From the NCBI RefSeq assembly GCF_904846715.1, contig NZ_CAJHBU010000001.1, positions 62,001-126,000 of the forward strand: DNA of 64,000 nucleotides. Reading direction: 5' to 3'. The position numbers were made by a program, and so were the translations under genes. The stretch is from Psychrobacter vallis (GTDB lineage: Bacteria > Pseudomonadota > Gammaproteobacteria > Pseudomonadales > Moraxellaceae). This document shows positions 1 to 9,062 of the stretch, piece by piece; position 1 is the first letter of the stretch, and each line of letters opens with the position of its first letter. The notes beneath the pieces are model-generated. The model searched no databases. It was given only the letters and a program-made list of their open reading frames with translations, and was not told where the DNA came from.

Positions 1-5
1 ATGTT

Positions 6-1730
6 GTGAGTCTCATCATGCCTAATTTTGCTCCTATTTCAGTCGCAGCCAAGCAGCAACTACTGGCCAAATTGTGCGAGCAACTGGATGATGCCATTTT
101 TATCTTAGACGCCAATTTACGCTATCTGTCGGTAAATGCCAGTTATGAGATGATGATTGGCTACCGCGAGTCATTTATACTTGGGCGACCACTTGGTATA
201 TATGCAGCAGAGTTTTTATCAGAAGAAGAAAGGGCTATTTTAGCGGATATCATCAATCACTTAGATAACCGTGGTTTTTATGAAAATAATTTTTCTATGC
301 CCAATCGCTACGGACAGATACTTGAATGTCATATGACGTATCGCAAGATTTGTATCGAGAATGCTACTTATTACGTCGGCATGATACGTGATGTGTCTTC
401 GGCCATCAAAGACCAAAAAAAGGTGACGCACCTGCTCAACTATGATCAATTGACCGGCTTACCCAATCGTAAAGTATTCTTGAGTCAAACCAGTGACTTA
501 CTATTAGACAGCTACCTAGACGTCATTATAGTGCGCTTCAATATTGATCGTTATCGCCACCTCGCAAGCCTACTGGGCTCTGATGGCATCGATACTTTAA
601 TAGAAAAGTTTGTCACACGCATCAAAAACCTCGAGCTCAATAATTTACAGTGTTTTTCTCACTTTGGTGGCAATGATTTTGCCTTATCATTTGAGTGTAA
701 CGATGCCAATATGATACGTCATCAGCTAGATAGCTTAATGCAAATGTGTGAACGCCCTTTCTCTTTGGACGAAAACGCGGCGACAAAAGCCAATATTTAT
801 TGCCGTATTTCCGTCGGTGTTAGTTATTTTCCTGACAATGATAACGCGTTGAATGGCTTACTAATCAAAGCCGAAAAAGCGCTACATTATGTCAACCAGC
901 AAGGTGGTGACGATATCTGCTGGTATCATACAGATATTGACGAAGCCACCGCTGGCAGCTTAAAGTTAGAGGCTGAGCTTAGAGTCGCGGCAACTGAAGG
1001 CCAGTTTATACCGTATTACCAACCTAAATTTGAACTGGCTACTGGCATTATCACTGGTTTTGAAGCTCTAGTACGCTGGCAGCATCCAACACGCGGGCTG
1101 CTAAAACCGATAGATTTTATCGATGCTATTCTCACTCACAAGCTATCGTTTGAGCTGTTCTCACAAATGGCTGTTCAAATTACCCAGCAGTTATCTATTT
1201 GGCTACAACAAGGCTTTTGTCAGCACATCTGTATCAATGCTGACGCCGCTGAATTTAGTCATCCTGACTTTTTTAAAATGGTGAAAAGTCTGCTAGTACA
1301 GCATAATATTTACGCGCAGCAATTACATATCGAAGTGACTGAATCTTCTTTAATTCAGCGCCACGCTAACGTCAAAAAACAACTTGATTCGCTCAAAGAG
1401 CTAGGTGTTTTTCTGGCTTTAGATGATTTTGGTACGGGTTATGCGTCCTTAAGTTACCTGCAAGAATATCCGTTTGATTTTATTAAAATCGATAAAAGCT
1501 TTATCACTAATATCGAGACTGACCGTACCCAGCATGCCATTGTAAAAGCCATTTTAGACTTGGCCGTTGCCCTCGACATGCAAGTAATCGCTGAAGGTAT
1601 CGAGACCCAGCAGCAGCGCGACCTGCTATTGGCGATGGGTTGTCAGCATGGTCAAGGCTATTGGCTGGGCAAACCTGTGCCTGTCGATATTGCCACTGAG
1701 ATGCTGATTCAGCAGTACGCTCCCAAATAA
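6..1730 (+). CDS. PAS-GGDEF-EAL cyclic-di-GMP signalling protein, probably a phosphodiesterase
   Basis: Likely controls cyclic-di-GMP. Domains in order: an N-terminal PAS sensor (about residues 25-140), a GGDEF domain (about 145-305, opening with the typical YDQLTGLPNR) and an EAL domain (about 320-570). The diguanylate cyclase signature reads GGNDF (residues 221-225) instead of GGDEF, so cyclase activity is doubtful. The EAL domain keeps EALVRW (353-358), DDFGTGYASL and EGIE, as expected for an active phosphodiesterase. The predicted role is therefore cyclic-di-GMP hydrolysis, with the GGDEF domain perhaps only sensing GTP. There is no clear transmembrane segment, so it should be cytoplasmic. 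The frame is open to the window edge: GTG at 6 or ATG at 18 could start it, or the real start may lie upstream. Confidence 0.88.
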   Translation: MSLIMPNFAPISVAAKQQLLAKLCEQLDDAIFILDANLRYLSVNASYEMMIGYRESFILGRPLGIYAAEFLSEEERAILADIINHLDNRGFYENNFSMPNRYGQILECHMTYRKICIENATYYVGMIRDVSSAIKDQKKVTHLLNYDQLTGLPNRKVFLSQTSDLLLDSYLDVIIVRFNIDRYRHLASLLGSDGIDTLIEKFVTRIKNLELNNLQCFSHFGGNDFALSFECNDANMIRHQLDSLMQMCERPFSLDENAATKANIYCRISVGVSYFPDNDNALNGLLIKAEKALHYVNQQGGDDICWYHTDIDEATAGSLKLEAELRVAATEGQFIPYYQPKFELATGIITGFEALVRWQHPTRGLLKPIDFIDAILTHKLSFELFSQMAVQITQQLSIWLQQGFCQHICINADAAEFSHPDFFKMVKSLLVQHNIYAQQLHIEVTESSLIQRHANVKKQLDSLKELGVFLALDDFGTGYASLSYLQEYPFDFIKIDKSFITNIETDRTQHAIVKAILDLAVALDMQVIAEGIETQQQRDLLLAMGCQHGQGYWLGKPVPVDIATEMLIQQYAPK

Positions 1731-2120
1731 ACCCCGCTTAACTGACACCTACTAACCCATATCGTTTGTGTTTTCATAGCGTTATTTGCAGTCGCGTTAA
1801 GCGCCTAACGTTGATTGTATAGCCGATGCAAGATGGGTTCATGACTTATCAGTGCTGTCACCAAACTTGTATAATCGCCTACGAAAGCCTATCTTTTATA
1901 GTGAATTTGTTAGAGCTTATCAAGCCTCAAGCCGACTCTGACAATCGCCATTTATTTCAATACTATTTTATGTAATCAATCATTTGGTCAATCGGCGTTA
2001 CTGCCTATCGTGTATTTGGGTTCGCTAGATTCAAGTGGAATACGCTGGGCGCCAGATAGTAGCGCAGCATATACTCACCATTGACCATCATCGGTTATAT
2101 TCTAAAAAGGACAGGACGTT
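1731..2120. other. Intergenic region, no gene seen
   Basis: About 390 bases separate the EAL gene from the first acyl-CoA dehydrogenase. I see no ORF with coding character and no strong terminator. A short inverted repeat (CGTTA/TAACG) lies near 1795. The 3' end carries an AAAAAGGACAGGA ribosome-binding stretch in front of the next start codon. Confidence 0.5.
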
Positions 2121-3914
2121 ATGCAATATAAAGCACCCCTACGCGATATCAAATTTGTCATGCATGAGCTTTTGGACAGTACTGCTCATTATCAAACCAT
2201 GAATGATTACGCTCATGTTGAAGCGGACATCGTAGACAGCTACCTAGAAACGGCTGCAAGCTTTGCTGAAAACGAGCTGTCGCCTCTCAACCAAAGCGGT
2301 GACGCTGAGGGCTGTCATTTTAGCAACGGTGAAGTAACCACGCCTAAAGGCTTTAAAGAAGCCTACAAACAGTACTGTGAGCTTGGTTTTACCTCTTTAA
2401 CCGCCGAAGAGGAGTTTGGTGGTCAAAACATGCCAATGTCACTCAATTCCGCTATTTCCGAAATTATCGGCACGGCCAACTGGTCATTTGGTATGTACCC
2501 TGGTCTATCAGAGGGTTGCATGGCAACGCTTGAACATCATGGTACGGATGAACAAAAACAAAAGTATCTGCCAAACTTGATAGCGGGCGACTGGACAGGT
2601 GTGATGTGTTTGACCGAGCCGCAGTGTGGTTCTGATCTGAACTTGGTTCGTACCAAAGCTGAACCCAACGATGACGGCACTTATAACATCAAGGGCAGCA
2701 AAATTTGGATTTCAGCGGGCGAGCACGATATGTCTGACAATATTATTCATATTGTTTTGGCTCGTCTTCCAAATGCACCTGCTGGTACCAAAGGCTTATC
2801 TTTGTTCGTTGTACCTAAATTTATGGTCAATGACGATCAAAGCTTAGGCGCGCGTAATGCTGTCTCTTGTGGCTCCATTGAGCACAAAATGGGTATCAAA
2901 GCATCAGCCACTTGTGTCATTAACTACGACGGGGCGACTGGCTTCTTGATCGGTGAAGAAAATCGCGGTCTGAATGTGATGTTCACCTTTATGAATGTGG
3001 CACGTATTGGTACAGCGATTCAAGGTGTTACCGCGGCTCAGTTTGCCTTTCAAGGTGGCTTAGCGTTTGCAAAAGATCGCCTAGCATTTCGCTCTTTAGA
3101 CGGCACTAAAGCGCCTGAAAAACCTGCAGATCCTATCATTGTGCACCCTGCCGTCCGTGATATGTTATTGACGACCAAAGCCTTTGCCGAGGGTGGACGT
3201 GCTCTTATCGGTTATATGTCTCAGTTCGCTGATACCGTCGCTAAAGGCGAAGGTGAGGCACAAGAATATGCCAACCAAATGCTGTCTTTACTAACCCCAA
3301 TTGGTAAAGCATTCTTGACCGAAACTGGACTAGAAGCGGCAGGTCACGGCGTACAGATATTAGGCGGTAGTGGTTTTTGTACGGAGTATGGTTTAGAGCA
3401 GAACGTCCGTGATACGACTATTTCTTGTATCTATGAAGGCACCACTCAGATCCAATCGCTAGATTTGATTGGCCGTAAAGTGTTGGGCTCACAAGGTAAA
3501 TTACTGGTCAACTTTACCAATGTGATTCAGCAGTTCTGTGATGACAATAAAGACAATGAAGCCATGGAGCAGTTTATTACGCCCCTTCTCAACCACATTA
3601 AACAATGGGGCGAATTGACCACTGAAATTGGCAAGCAAGCTGCTGAAAATCCAGAAGCCGTTGGCGGTGCAGCCGTTGATTACATGTACTTTAGTGGTTA
3701 TGTGACCCAAGCTTATTTATGGGCACGTATGGCACTGATCGCTCAAACCGAAATTGCTAAAGGCAACAGCGAACACGCCTTTTATGATGCCAAACTCAAA
3801 ACGGCACAGTTCTACTTTACCAAGCTATTACCACGTACGACGACTTACGCACAGCGTATCAGCACGGGTGTCGAGCCGTACATGAGCATGGATGTTGAGC
3901 AGTTCGCCTTTTAA
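2121..3914 (+). CDS. Acyl-CoA dehydrogenase, first of a tandem pair
   Basis: FAD-dependent oxidation of an acyl-CoA to the 2-enoyl-CoA in fatty-acid beta-oxidation or a related acid pathway. At 597 residues it belongs to the long acyl-CoA dehydrogenase branch with an extra C-terminal domain (the DmdC/FadE-like group), not the ~380-residue classical type. Visible features are the MCLTEPQCGSDL flavin/substrate loop, the central beta domain, and IYEGTTQIQ near the C-terminus, whose Glu (about residue 439) sits where the family's catalytic base lies. The next gene is a clear paralogue of nearly identical length, so the two arose by tandem duplication. Substrate chain length cannot be read from the sequence. 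The start is supported by AAAAAGGACAGGA upstream and by alignment with the paralogue. Confidence 0.9.
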   Translation: MQYKAPLRDIKFVMHELLDSTAHYQTMNDYAHVEADIVDSYLETAASFAENELSPLNQSGDAEGCHFSNGEVTTPKGFKEAYKQYCELGFTSLTAEEEFGGQNMPMSLNSAISEIIGTANWSFGMYPGLSEGCMATLEHHGTDEQKQKYLPNLIAGDWTGVMCLTEPQCGSDLNLVRTKAEPNDDGTYNIKGSKIWISAGEHDMSDNIIHIVLARLPNAPAGTKGLSLFVVPKFMVNDDQSLGARNAVSCGSIEHKMGIKASATCVINYDGATGFLIGEENRGLNVMFTFMNVARIGTAIQGVTAAQFAFQGGLAFAKDRLAFRSLDGTKAPEKPADPIIVHPAVRDMLLTTKAFAEGGRALIGYMSQFADTVAKGEGEAQEYANQMLSLLTPIGKAFLTETGLEAAGHGVQILGGSGFCTEYGLEQNVRDTTISCIYEGTTQIQSLDLIGRKVLGSQGKLLVNFTNVIQQFCDDNKDNEAMEQFITPLLNHIKQWGELTTEIGKQAAENPEAVGGAAVDYMYFSGYVTQAYLWARMALIAQTEIAKGNSEHAFYDAKLKTAQFYFTKLLPRTTTYAQRISTGVEPYMSMDVEQFAF

Positions 3915-4239
3915 TTAAAAGGTTCAAATTTCTAGCACGATATTTCTGTCGGCAATATACTTCGGTATGTTGCCGATTTGCTTTGTATGGCTACTTATAT
4001 AATCAGGTCAATATAAAAGAGAGTCAGCGAGACTGGGATAACTTTTTTGTAGCTTCTGATAGCAACGGCTCTGCAATAGCGATTGCTAAGTTTTGGTGTA
4101 CGCACAATTCACGAAGAAATACACTCGCTCACCCGCTTATTTGTTAAACTTTGGCTATGAATCGCTAAGATTACCTCAAAAAAAACAGTTGATAATCTTA
4201 ACAACGCCCATTTTATTCAATTAAACCAAAGGAATGTTT
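3915..4239. other. Intergenic region with a diverged dispersed-repeat copy
   Basis: About 325 bases between the two acyl-CoA dehydrogenase genes. It holds a diverged reverse-orientation copy of repeat family A (from about 3996) and the AAAGGA ribosome-binding site of the second gene. No terminator is obvious, so read-through from the first gene is possible. Confidence 0.5.
3996..4095 (-). repeat. Dispersed repeat family A, diverged reverse copy
   Basis: The stretch with GTCAATATAAAAGAGAGTC, then CAGCGAGACTGGGATAA and a TTTTTTGTAGC run, matches the copy at 55.5 kb and the reverse complement of the copies at 21.3 and 39.1 kb. The right-hand end has decayed, so the boundary is approximate. Confidence 0.6.
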
Positions 4240-6024
4240 ATGGCTGTTTATAATGCCCCTCTTAATGACATGCGCTTTATCTTAAATGATGTGTTCAAAG
4301 CGCCAGAATTTTGGCAAAGCAACGAAAACTTGGCACATGTCGACATGGAAACGGTCGATATGATTTTGGAAGAAATGGCAAAACTGTCAAAAAACGTTCT
4401 TTTACCTATCAACCGCAGTGGCGACGAAGAAGGCGCAACCTTTGAAGGTGATGGCGTCGTCACAACCCCTACTGGCTTTAAAGAAGCCTACAAGCAGTAC
4501 GCTGAATCAGGCTGGGTCGGTTTAAGTGGTAATGCAGAATACGGTGGCCAAGGTTTTCCAAAAATGGTCACCATGCTGACTGAAGAGATGATCTTTACGG
4601 CCAATCAGTCGTTTGCTCTCTACCCTAACCTGACCGTTGGGGCGACACTTTGCCTAAACGCGGCTGGCTCTGAAGAACAGAAACAAACGTATCTAGAAAA
4701 AATGTACAACGGCGAGTGGGCTGGTACTATGTGTCTGACAGAGCCACATGCGGGTACTGACCTAGGTATCATTAAAACCAAAGCCGTGCCTAACGATGAT
4801 GGTAGCTACGATATCTCTGGTACCAAAATCTTTATCACTGGCGGTGAGCACGATTTAACTGAGAACATCATTCACTTGGTATTGGCAAAGACGCCTAATG
4901 CACCAGAAGGCTCTAAAGGTATTTCGCTATTTGTAGTACCAAAATTCTTGGTCAATGAAGATGGTAGCTTGGGCGCGCGCAATACCCTAGCAGTTGGTTC
5001 AATCGAGCACAAAATGGGTATCAAAGCCTCTGCTACTTGCGTGATGAACTTTGATAGTGCTAAAGGTTGGATGGTAGGCGCAGAAAACACGGGTCTGGCT
5101 TCAATGTTCATCATGATGAACTATGAGCGCGTCACTATGGGCTTACAAGGTCTTGGCGGTTCTGAGCTTGCTTATCAAAACGCAGCGCTTTATGCTAACG
5201 ACCGTGGTCAAGGCCGTAGCGATACACAACTGCAAAGCCCAGAAAAACCCGCTGATGCTATTATTCATCACGCTGATGTGCGCCGTATGCTATTGAATGC
5301 TAAAGTCAATACAGAAGCGTCTCGTTGCTTTGCCATGTATGTCGCCAAAAACCTTGACGAAGAGAAATTTAGTACCGATCCTGAGTCAGCACAAGCAGCG
5401 GCCGCTCGTGTGGCGCTACTCACGCCCGTTGCCAAAGCTTTTTTGACGGATAAAGCATTAGAAGCCACGGTTGATTGCCAGCAAGTTTTTGGTGGTCATG
5501 GCTATATCCGCGAATGGGGTATGGAGCAAATCGTTCGCGATACCCGTATTGCGCAAATTTATGAAGGCACCAATGGTATTCAAGCCCTTGACCTATTAGG
5601 TCGTAAAGTGGCTCGTAACAACGGTAAATATGTCACGCATTTCTTGGGCGAGATTCGTGATTTCGTTAGCAATATGCAGGCAGATCATGGTATCAAACAA
5701 GCCACGCTAGATGCTGCCGATACGATTGAAACCTTAACCAACACGGTTCTGAGTAATATTGGTGATCGTAAAAATGAGATCAACGGCTGTGCCGTCGATT
5801 ACATGCATGCTTTCGGCTACCTCGCTTATTCATACATGTTTGCATTAATGGTTGAAGCAGCACATGGTAAAGAAGGTGATTTTTATACCAACAAAGCCAA
5901 GCTTGCGGATTATTTCGTCGGTCGTGTCTTGCCACGTATTGATGCTCACGCACAAATGGTTAAAGCTGGTAGTGATCCGATGATGAATTTTGATCTGGAC
6001 TACTTTGATGTGCCTGCCAGCTAG
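4240..6024 (+). CDS. Acyl-CoA dehydrogenase, second of a tandem pair
   Basis: Paralogue of the preceding gene, with the same role in FAD-dependent acyl-CoA oxidation. It shares the opening (YNAPLND versus YKAPLRD), the MCLTEPHAGTDL loop, the SIEHKMGIKASATCVMNF beta-domain signature and the C-terminal IYEGTNGIQALDLLGRKV, whose Glu (about residue 442) is the probable catalytic base. I chose ATG at 4240 over ATG at 4234 because AAAGGA lies six bases before 4240 and the N-terminus then aligns with the paralogue. The paralogues differ in the segment before the catalytic helix and in the C-terminal helices, which suggests different acyl chain preference (inference). A strong palindromic terminator follows. 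Confidence 0.9.
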   Translation: MAVYNAPLNDMRFILNDVFKAPEFWQSNENLAHVDMETVDMILEEMAKLSKNVLLPINRSGDEEGATFEGDGVVTTPTGFKEAYKQYAESGWVGLSGNAEYGGQGFPKMVTMLTEEMIFTANQSFALYPNLTVGATLCLNAAGSEEQKQTYLEKMYNGEWAGTMCLTEPHAGTDLGIIKTKAVPNDDGSYDISGTKIFITGGEHDLTENIIHLVLAKTPNAPEGSKGISLFVVPKFLVNEDGSLGARNTLAVGSIEHKMGIKASATCVMNFDSAKGWMVGAENTGLASMFIMMNYERVTMGLQGLGGSELAYQNAALYANDRGQGRSDTQLQSPEKPADAIIHHADVRRMLLNAKVNTEASRCFAMYVAKNLDEEKFSTDPESAQAAAARVALLTPVAKAFLTDKALEATVDCQQVFGGHGYIREWGMEQIVRDTRIAQIYEGTNGIQALDLLGRKVARNNGKYVTHFLGEIRDFVSNMQADHGIKQATLDAADTIETLTNTVLSNIGDRKNEINGCAVDYMHAFGYLAYSYMFALMVEAAHGKEGDFYTNKAKLADYFVGRVLPRIDAHAQMVKAGSDPMMNFDLDYFDVPAS

Positions 6025-6059
6025 GCCCTCATCACCATAATATTATAATTACTTTAATG

Positions 6060-6090
6060 AAAAGGACAGTTACGTAACTGTCCTTTTTTT
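6060..6090 (+). terminator. Rho-independent terminator after the second acyl-CoA dehydrogenase
   Basis: A perfect 28-base palindrome, AAAAGGACAGTTAC with GTAACTGTCCTTTT, is followed by further T residues. It folds to a 12-bp stem with a four-base loop. Confidence 0.9.
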
Positions 6091-6290
6091 TGTCAAAATA
6101 ACTGCTAACAAAATAATTAACTATTGAGGCATGGTTACGATTAAAATAGCACAAAACGAAGTGTTCCTCTGATCAAATTAAAACATTACATATTACCGAT
6201 TTTTAGCCGTTTTGGTCACTATAACCAATTACACCATGACTATTATTGGGTAATAAAAACGCTTGAAACAACCATAATAAAGGATGCGAT

Positions 6291-8732
6291 GTGTCAGAAT
6301 TAAAACGCATTTTACAGCAGATTACTGCCCTAAGTGATGTACCCGATGCGGCGGTACTTAAACGCTTAATAGATGAGCTACGAGCGAGTGAAAAGGAGCC
6401 TGAATTAGCCAATGAAAACATCCAATCACTGATTGATATCCTGCATCAGCATCCAGAATACGGAGATGGGCTATCTAGCTTTGTCTTAAGACTGATTATC
6501 CAATACCGTCAAATCTCTCTTTATACCGATACTGGCATCATGTCGGATCAGGGGTTTTTCATCAGTTTACGCCGTTTGGTTGGTCATCGGTTTTTACCGC
6601 TGTTACCTCAAGAAGATTCAGTCGTTGAGCTGGTCGGTTATTTATTTAACAAGCGTTCTGATGAACGCTGGCTTGCCAATATCGAAAAAGAAAAATGGGA
6701 TGAGCTGGTTGTCTTACTTAAAGTAGATGAAAAGCACTTAGACTTAGTCGCCACTGCCAAAAACAGTATTTTAAACGCTATTATTATTTTATCTTATCGT
6801 ATCAGCGGTATTGGCTTACATCCCGATTTGATGGAGTCTTATCCCCAAATACTGAATTACTCAGCGTCTTTTGTTGCTCAAAATCAAGAAGCAGTGCTAT
6901 TTGTCAATCAATATAGACAAGCGCATGAGCTTGATACGTTAACCGATATCACCCCCGAAAATGCAGTTGATCCTGCACCTTTGTTGGTCATGATTGATCA
7001 GTGCGAAGACATCGTTGCCACCGTACGCAAACGTATTTATAAAACTGGTATCTCTATTCGTTTAACCAATATGATGCTGCGTTTGGATCAAAGTTTACAA
7101 CGCATACGTATTCTCACCGAACTGGTGACAGAGAATGATCAAAAGCGTGACAACGCCATAATTGAGCTGATACAAACGCTGATTACCACTGCCAATCGGC
7201 GCTATAGCATTATTTATCTAATCGATAACAATACCAAATTGCTCTCCCGTAAAGTTACAGAAAATGCCAGCCGCGTTGGTGAGCATTATATCAGTACTGA
7301 TAAAGCGGGCTATCGGAAAATGTTTAAAAAAGCCTCGATTGGCGGCTTTGTCATCGCTTTTATGGCCACTACCAAAGTAGTGACATATGAACTGGCCCTT
7401 GCACCGATAGGACGAGCGTTTCTTAATAGCATGATTTATGGTTTGGGCTTTGTATTCATTCATGTGATTCGTGGCACAGTGGCGACCAAACAACCAGCTA
7501 TGACAGCAGCGGCGATTGCCTCTACCATCTCTGAGAGTTCTGGTAAAAAATCCCATCAGTTGAACAAGCTCTCAGAATTGGTCGTTGATATTTTACGTAC
7601 TCAATTTATTGCCATTATGGGTAACGTCATGATGGCAATCCCTGTTGCTCTTTTGATCTCTTTTGCATGGTTGCAGTATACAGGCACGCCGATGATTGAT
7701 CCTGACAGAGCCGGACATCTGCTTCATGATCTTGACCCATTTCACTCACTAGCACTTCCCCATGCCGCCATTGCTGGTGTGTATTTGTTTTTGTCTGGTC
7801 TGATTGCCGGTTACTATGACAACCTAGCCGTCTATAACCATGTGGGCGCGCGTATTCAGCGTCATAGGCTATTGAAGGCTATATTGCCACCTTCATGGCT
7901 CAAGCGTTTGGGCGACTTTGTAGAAGCCAACTTAGGCGCTATCATGGGCAACTTTTTATTCGGGGTTTTTCTAGGAAGTACGGCCACCATTGGCTTCATA
8001 TTTGGGCTGCCGATTGATATTCGACATATTGCTTTTGCCTCGGCAAACTTAGCACACGGTTTATTCAATCTATCTGCTGACCAAATGAGCTGGAATATTA
8101 TTTTATTATCCCTGCTTGGCGTGGCTCTGATTGGTATGGTCAACCTGGTCGTTAGCTTCTCACTGGCATTGTTTGTCGCGTTACGCTCTAAAGAAGTGCG
8201 TTTCTTCGAATGGGGACGCCTAACAAAGCTCGTGTTTAGTCACATTATTAGCCATCCTTCTGACTTTTTTTGGCCACGTGACAAACCCATGAAGTACGCC
8301 CGTATCGATAGCCAAGGACACATGATATTTGATGATACCTCAGCGCAAAAAGGTGGAAAACCCTTACCCAGTAATTACGTGGTAAGGCGCTTGTCTGATG
8401 TTAGAATACTGCCTGAATCTAAGCAAGGCGGGCAAACGAGCACCGATATATACTATGACAATCATCCAGAAAAAGACGCTACACAACCTCCGACTTCTTC
8501 AGACAAGGTCGTAGACCTTGATGATGGCCTGGTTGATGCAGAATTAAATAGCATGCCTTATACCGATGATATTCAGTATGATAAAGAGACCAAAACGCTG
8601 AACACCTTTGACCACGATAATAGTGATATCAATGGTGATGAGCAAAATCCTAGCGTTCCTGATAGCAAAACGACTGGTGATGTCAAAACACCACTGCCAA
8701 AACCACCAAAACCACCAAAACTGCCCAATTAA
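6291..8732 (+). CDS. Gcr/SpecificRecomb-family large membrane protein
   Basis: Large protein (813 residues) resembling the family annotated 'site-specific recombinase Gcr' (first described from gonococcus), though no recombinase catalytic motif is visible. The N-terminal ~330 residues are soluble and helical. The middle (about 350-660) holds at least six hydrophobic segments, with ISTDKAGYRKMFKKA before the first. The last ~130 residues are hydrophilic, acidic and low-complexity, ending in a KPPKPPK proline-lysine run. This looks like an inner-membrane protein, and the recombinase label should be treated as historical. The start is GTG at 6291 with AAAGGA six bases upstream. It appears monocistronic. 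Confidence 0.75.
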   Translation: MSELKRILQQITALSDVPDAAVLKRLIDELRASEKEPELANENIQSLIDILHQHPEYGDGLSSFVLRLIIQYRQISLYTDTGIMSDQGFFISLRRLVGHRFLPLLPQEDSVVELVGYLFNKRSDERWLANIEKEKWDELVVLLKVDEKHLDLVATAKNSILNAIIILSYRISGIGLHPDLMESYPQILNYSASFVAQNQEAVLFVNQYRQAHELDTLTDITPENAVDPAPLLVMIDQCEDIVATVRKRIYKTGISIRLTNMMLRLDQSLQRIRILTELVTENDQKRDNAIIELIQTLITTANRRYSIIYLIDNNTKLLSRKVTENASRVGEHYISTDKAGYRKMFKKASIGGFVIAFMATTKVVTYELALAPIGRAFLNSMIYGLGFVFIHVIRGTVATKQPAMTAAAIASTISESSGKKSHQLNKLSELVVDILRTQFIAIMGNVMMAIPVALLISFAWLQYTGTPMIDPDRAGHLLHDLDPFHSLALPHAAIAGVYLFLSGLIAGYYDNLAVYNHVGARIQRHRLLKAILPPSWLKRLGDFVEANLGAIMGNFLFGVFLGSTATIGFIFGLPIDIRHIAFASANLAHGLFNLSADQMSWNIILLSLLGVALIGMVNLVVSFSLALFVALRSKEVRFFEWGRLTKLVFSHIISHPSDFFWPRDKPMKYARIDSQGHMIFDDTSAQKGGKPLPSNYVVRRLSDVRILPESKQGGQTSTDIYYDNHPEKDATQPPTSSDKVVDLDDGLVDAELNSMPYTDDIQYDKETKTLNTFDHDNSDINGDEQNPSVPDSKTTGDVKTPLPKPPKPPKLPN

Positions 8733-9062
8733 ATGGACAGTCTTGGTGGCTTGAGGAGTGGTGTGGTCTCTAAAACCATAAAGATGTGATTGAAGATTCG
8801 ACCATGGTACTGACAGAGTTACTAGGGCGTGTCCTCATTTCAAAAATGGTGATAAAAATGAAATAAATTGCCGTCAAACAAGGAAAATAGCGCAGATAAT
8901 ATCGAGATATTACCTGCGCTATTTGACGCAGTTTGGCAAAATTTAGCCATTTTTAGTCCATTTAGATGATTATCGATTGAATTGAGGACAGGCCTTAGGG
9001 TCGAGTCGAATGTATAAACATGCTCTAGGGCACGCCCTAATACGTCACTTTTTAATTGTTCG
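8733..9062. other. Intergenic region holding a small inverted-repeat element
   Basis: About 330 bases between the Gcr-like gene and the end of apaH. Most of it is occupied by a ~175-bp element with inverted ends, and a further TAGGGCAC-GCCCTA palindrome sits near 9026. The 81-residue reverse reading frame crossing it looks like a by-product of the element. Confidence 0.6.
8823..8997. mobile_element. Small MITE-like element with ~21-bp imperfect inverted ends
   Basis: Left end TAGGGCGTGTCCTCATTTCAA and the reverse complement of the right end TAAGGCCTGTCCTCAATTCAA agree at 18 of 21 positions. Inside is a hairpin with 11-bp perfect arms (AAATAGCGCAG and CTGCGCTATTT, 8885-8924). It has no transposase gene, so if mobile it depends on an insertion sequence elsewhere. 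A similar single end occurs at 49001. Confidence 0.6.

Noticed and set aside
6291..8732. Taking the Gcr-like protein as an active site-specific recombinase.
   Set aside because: No tyrosine- or serine-recombinase motif is visible and the protein is a multi-span membrane protein; the family name is not evidence of activity.
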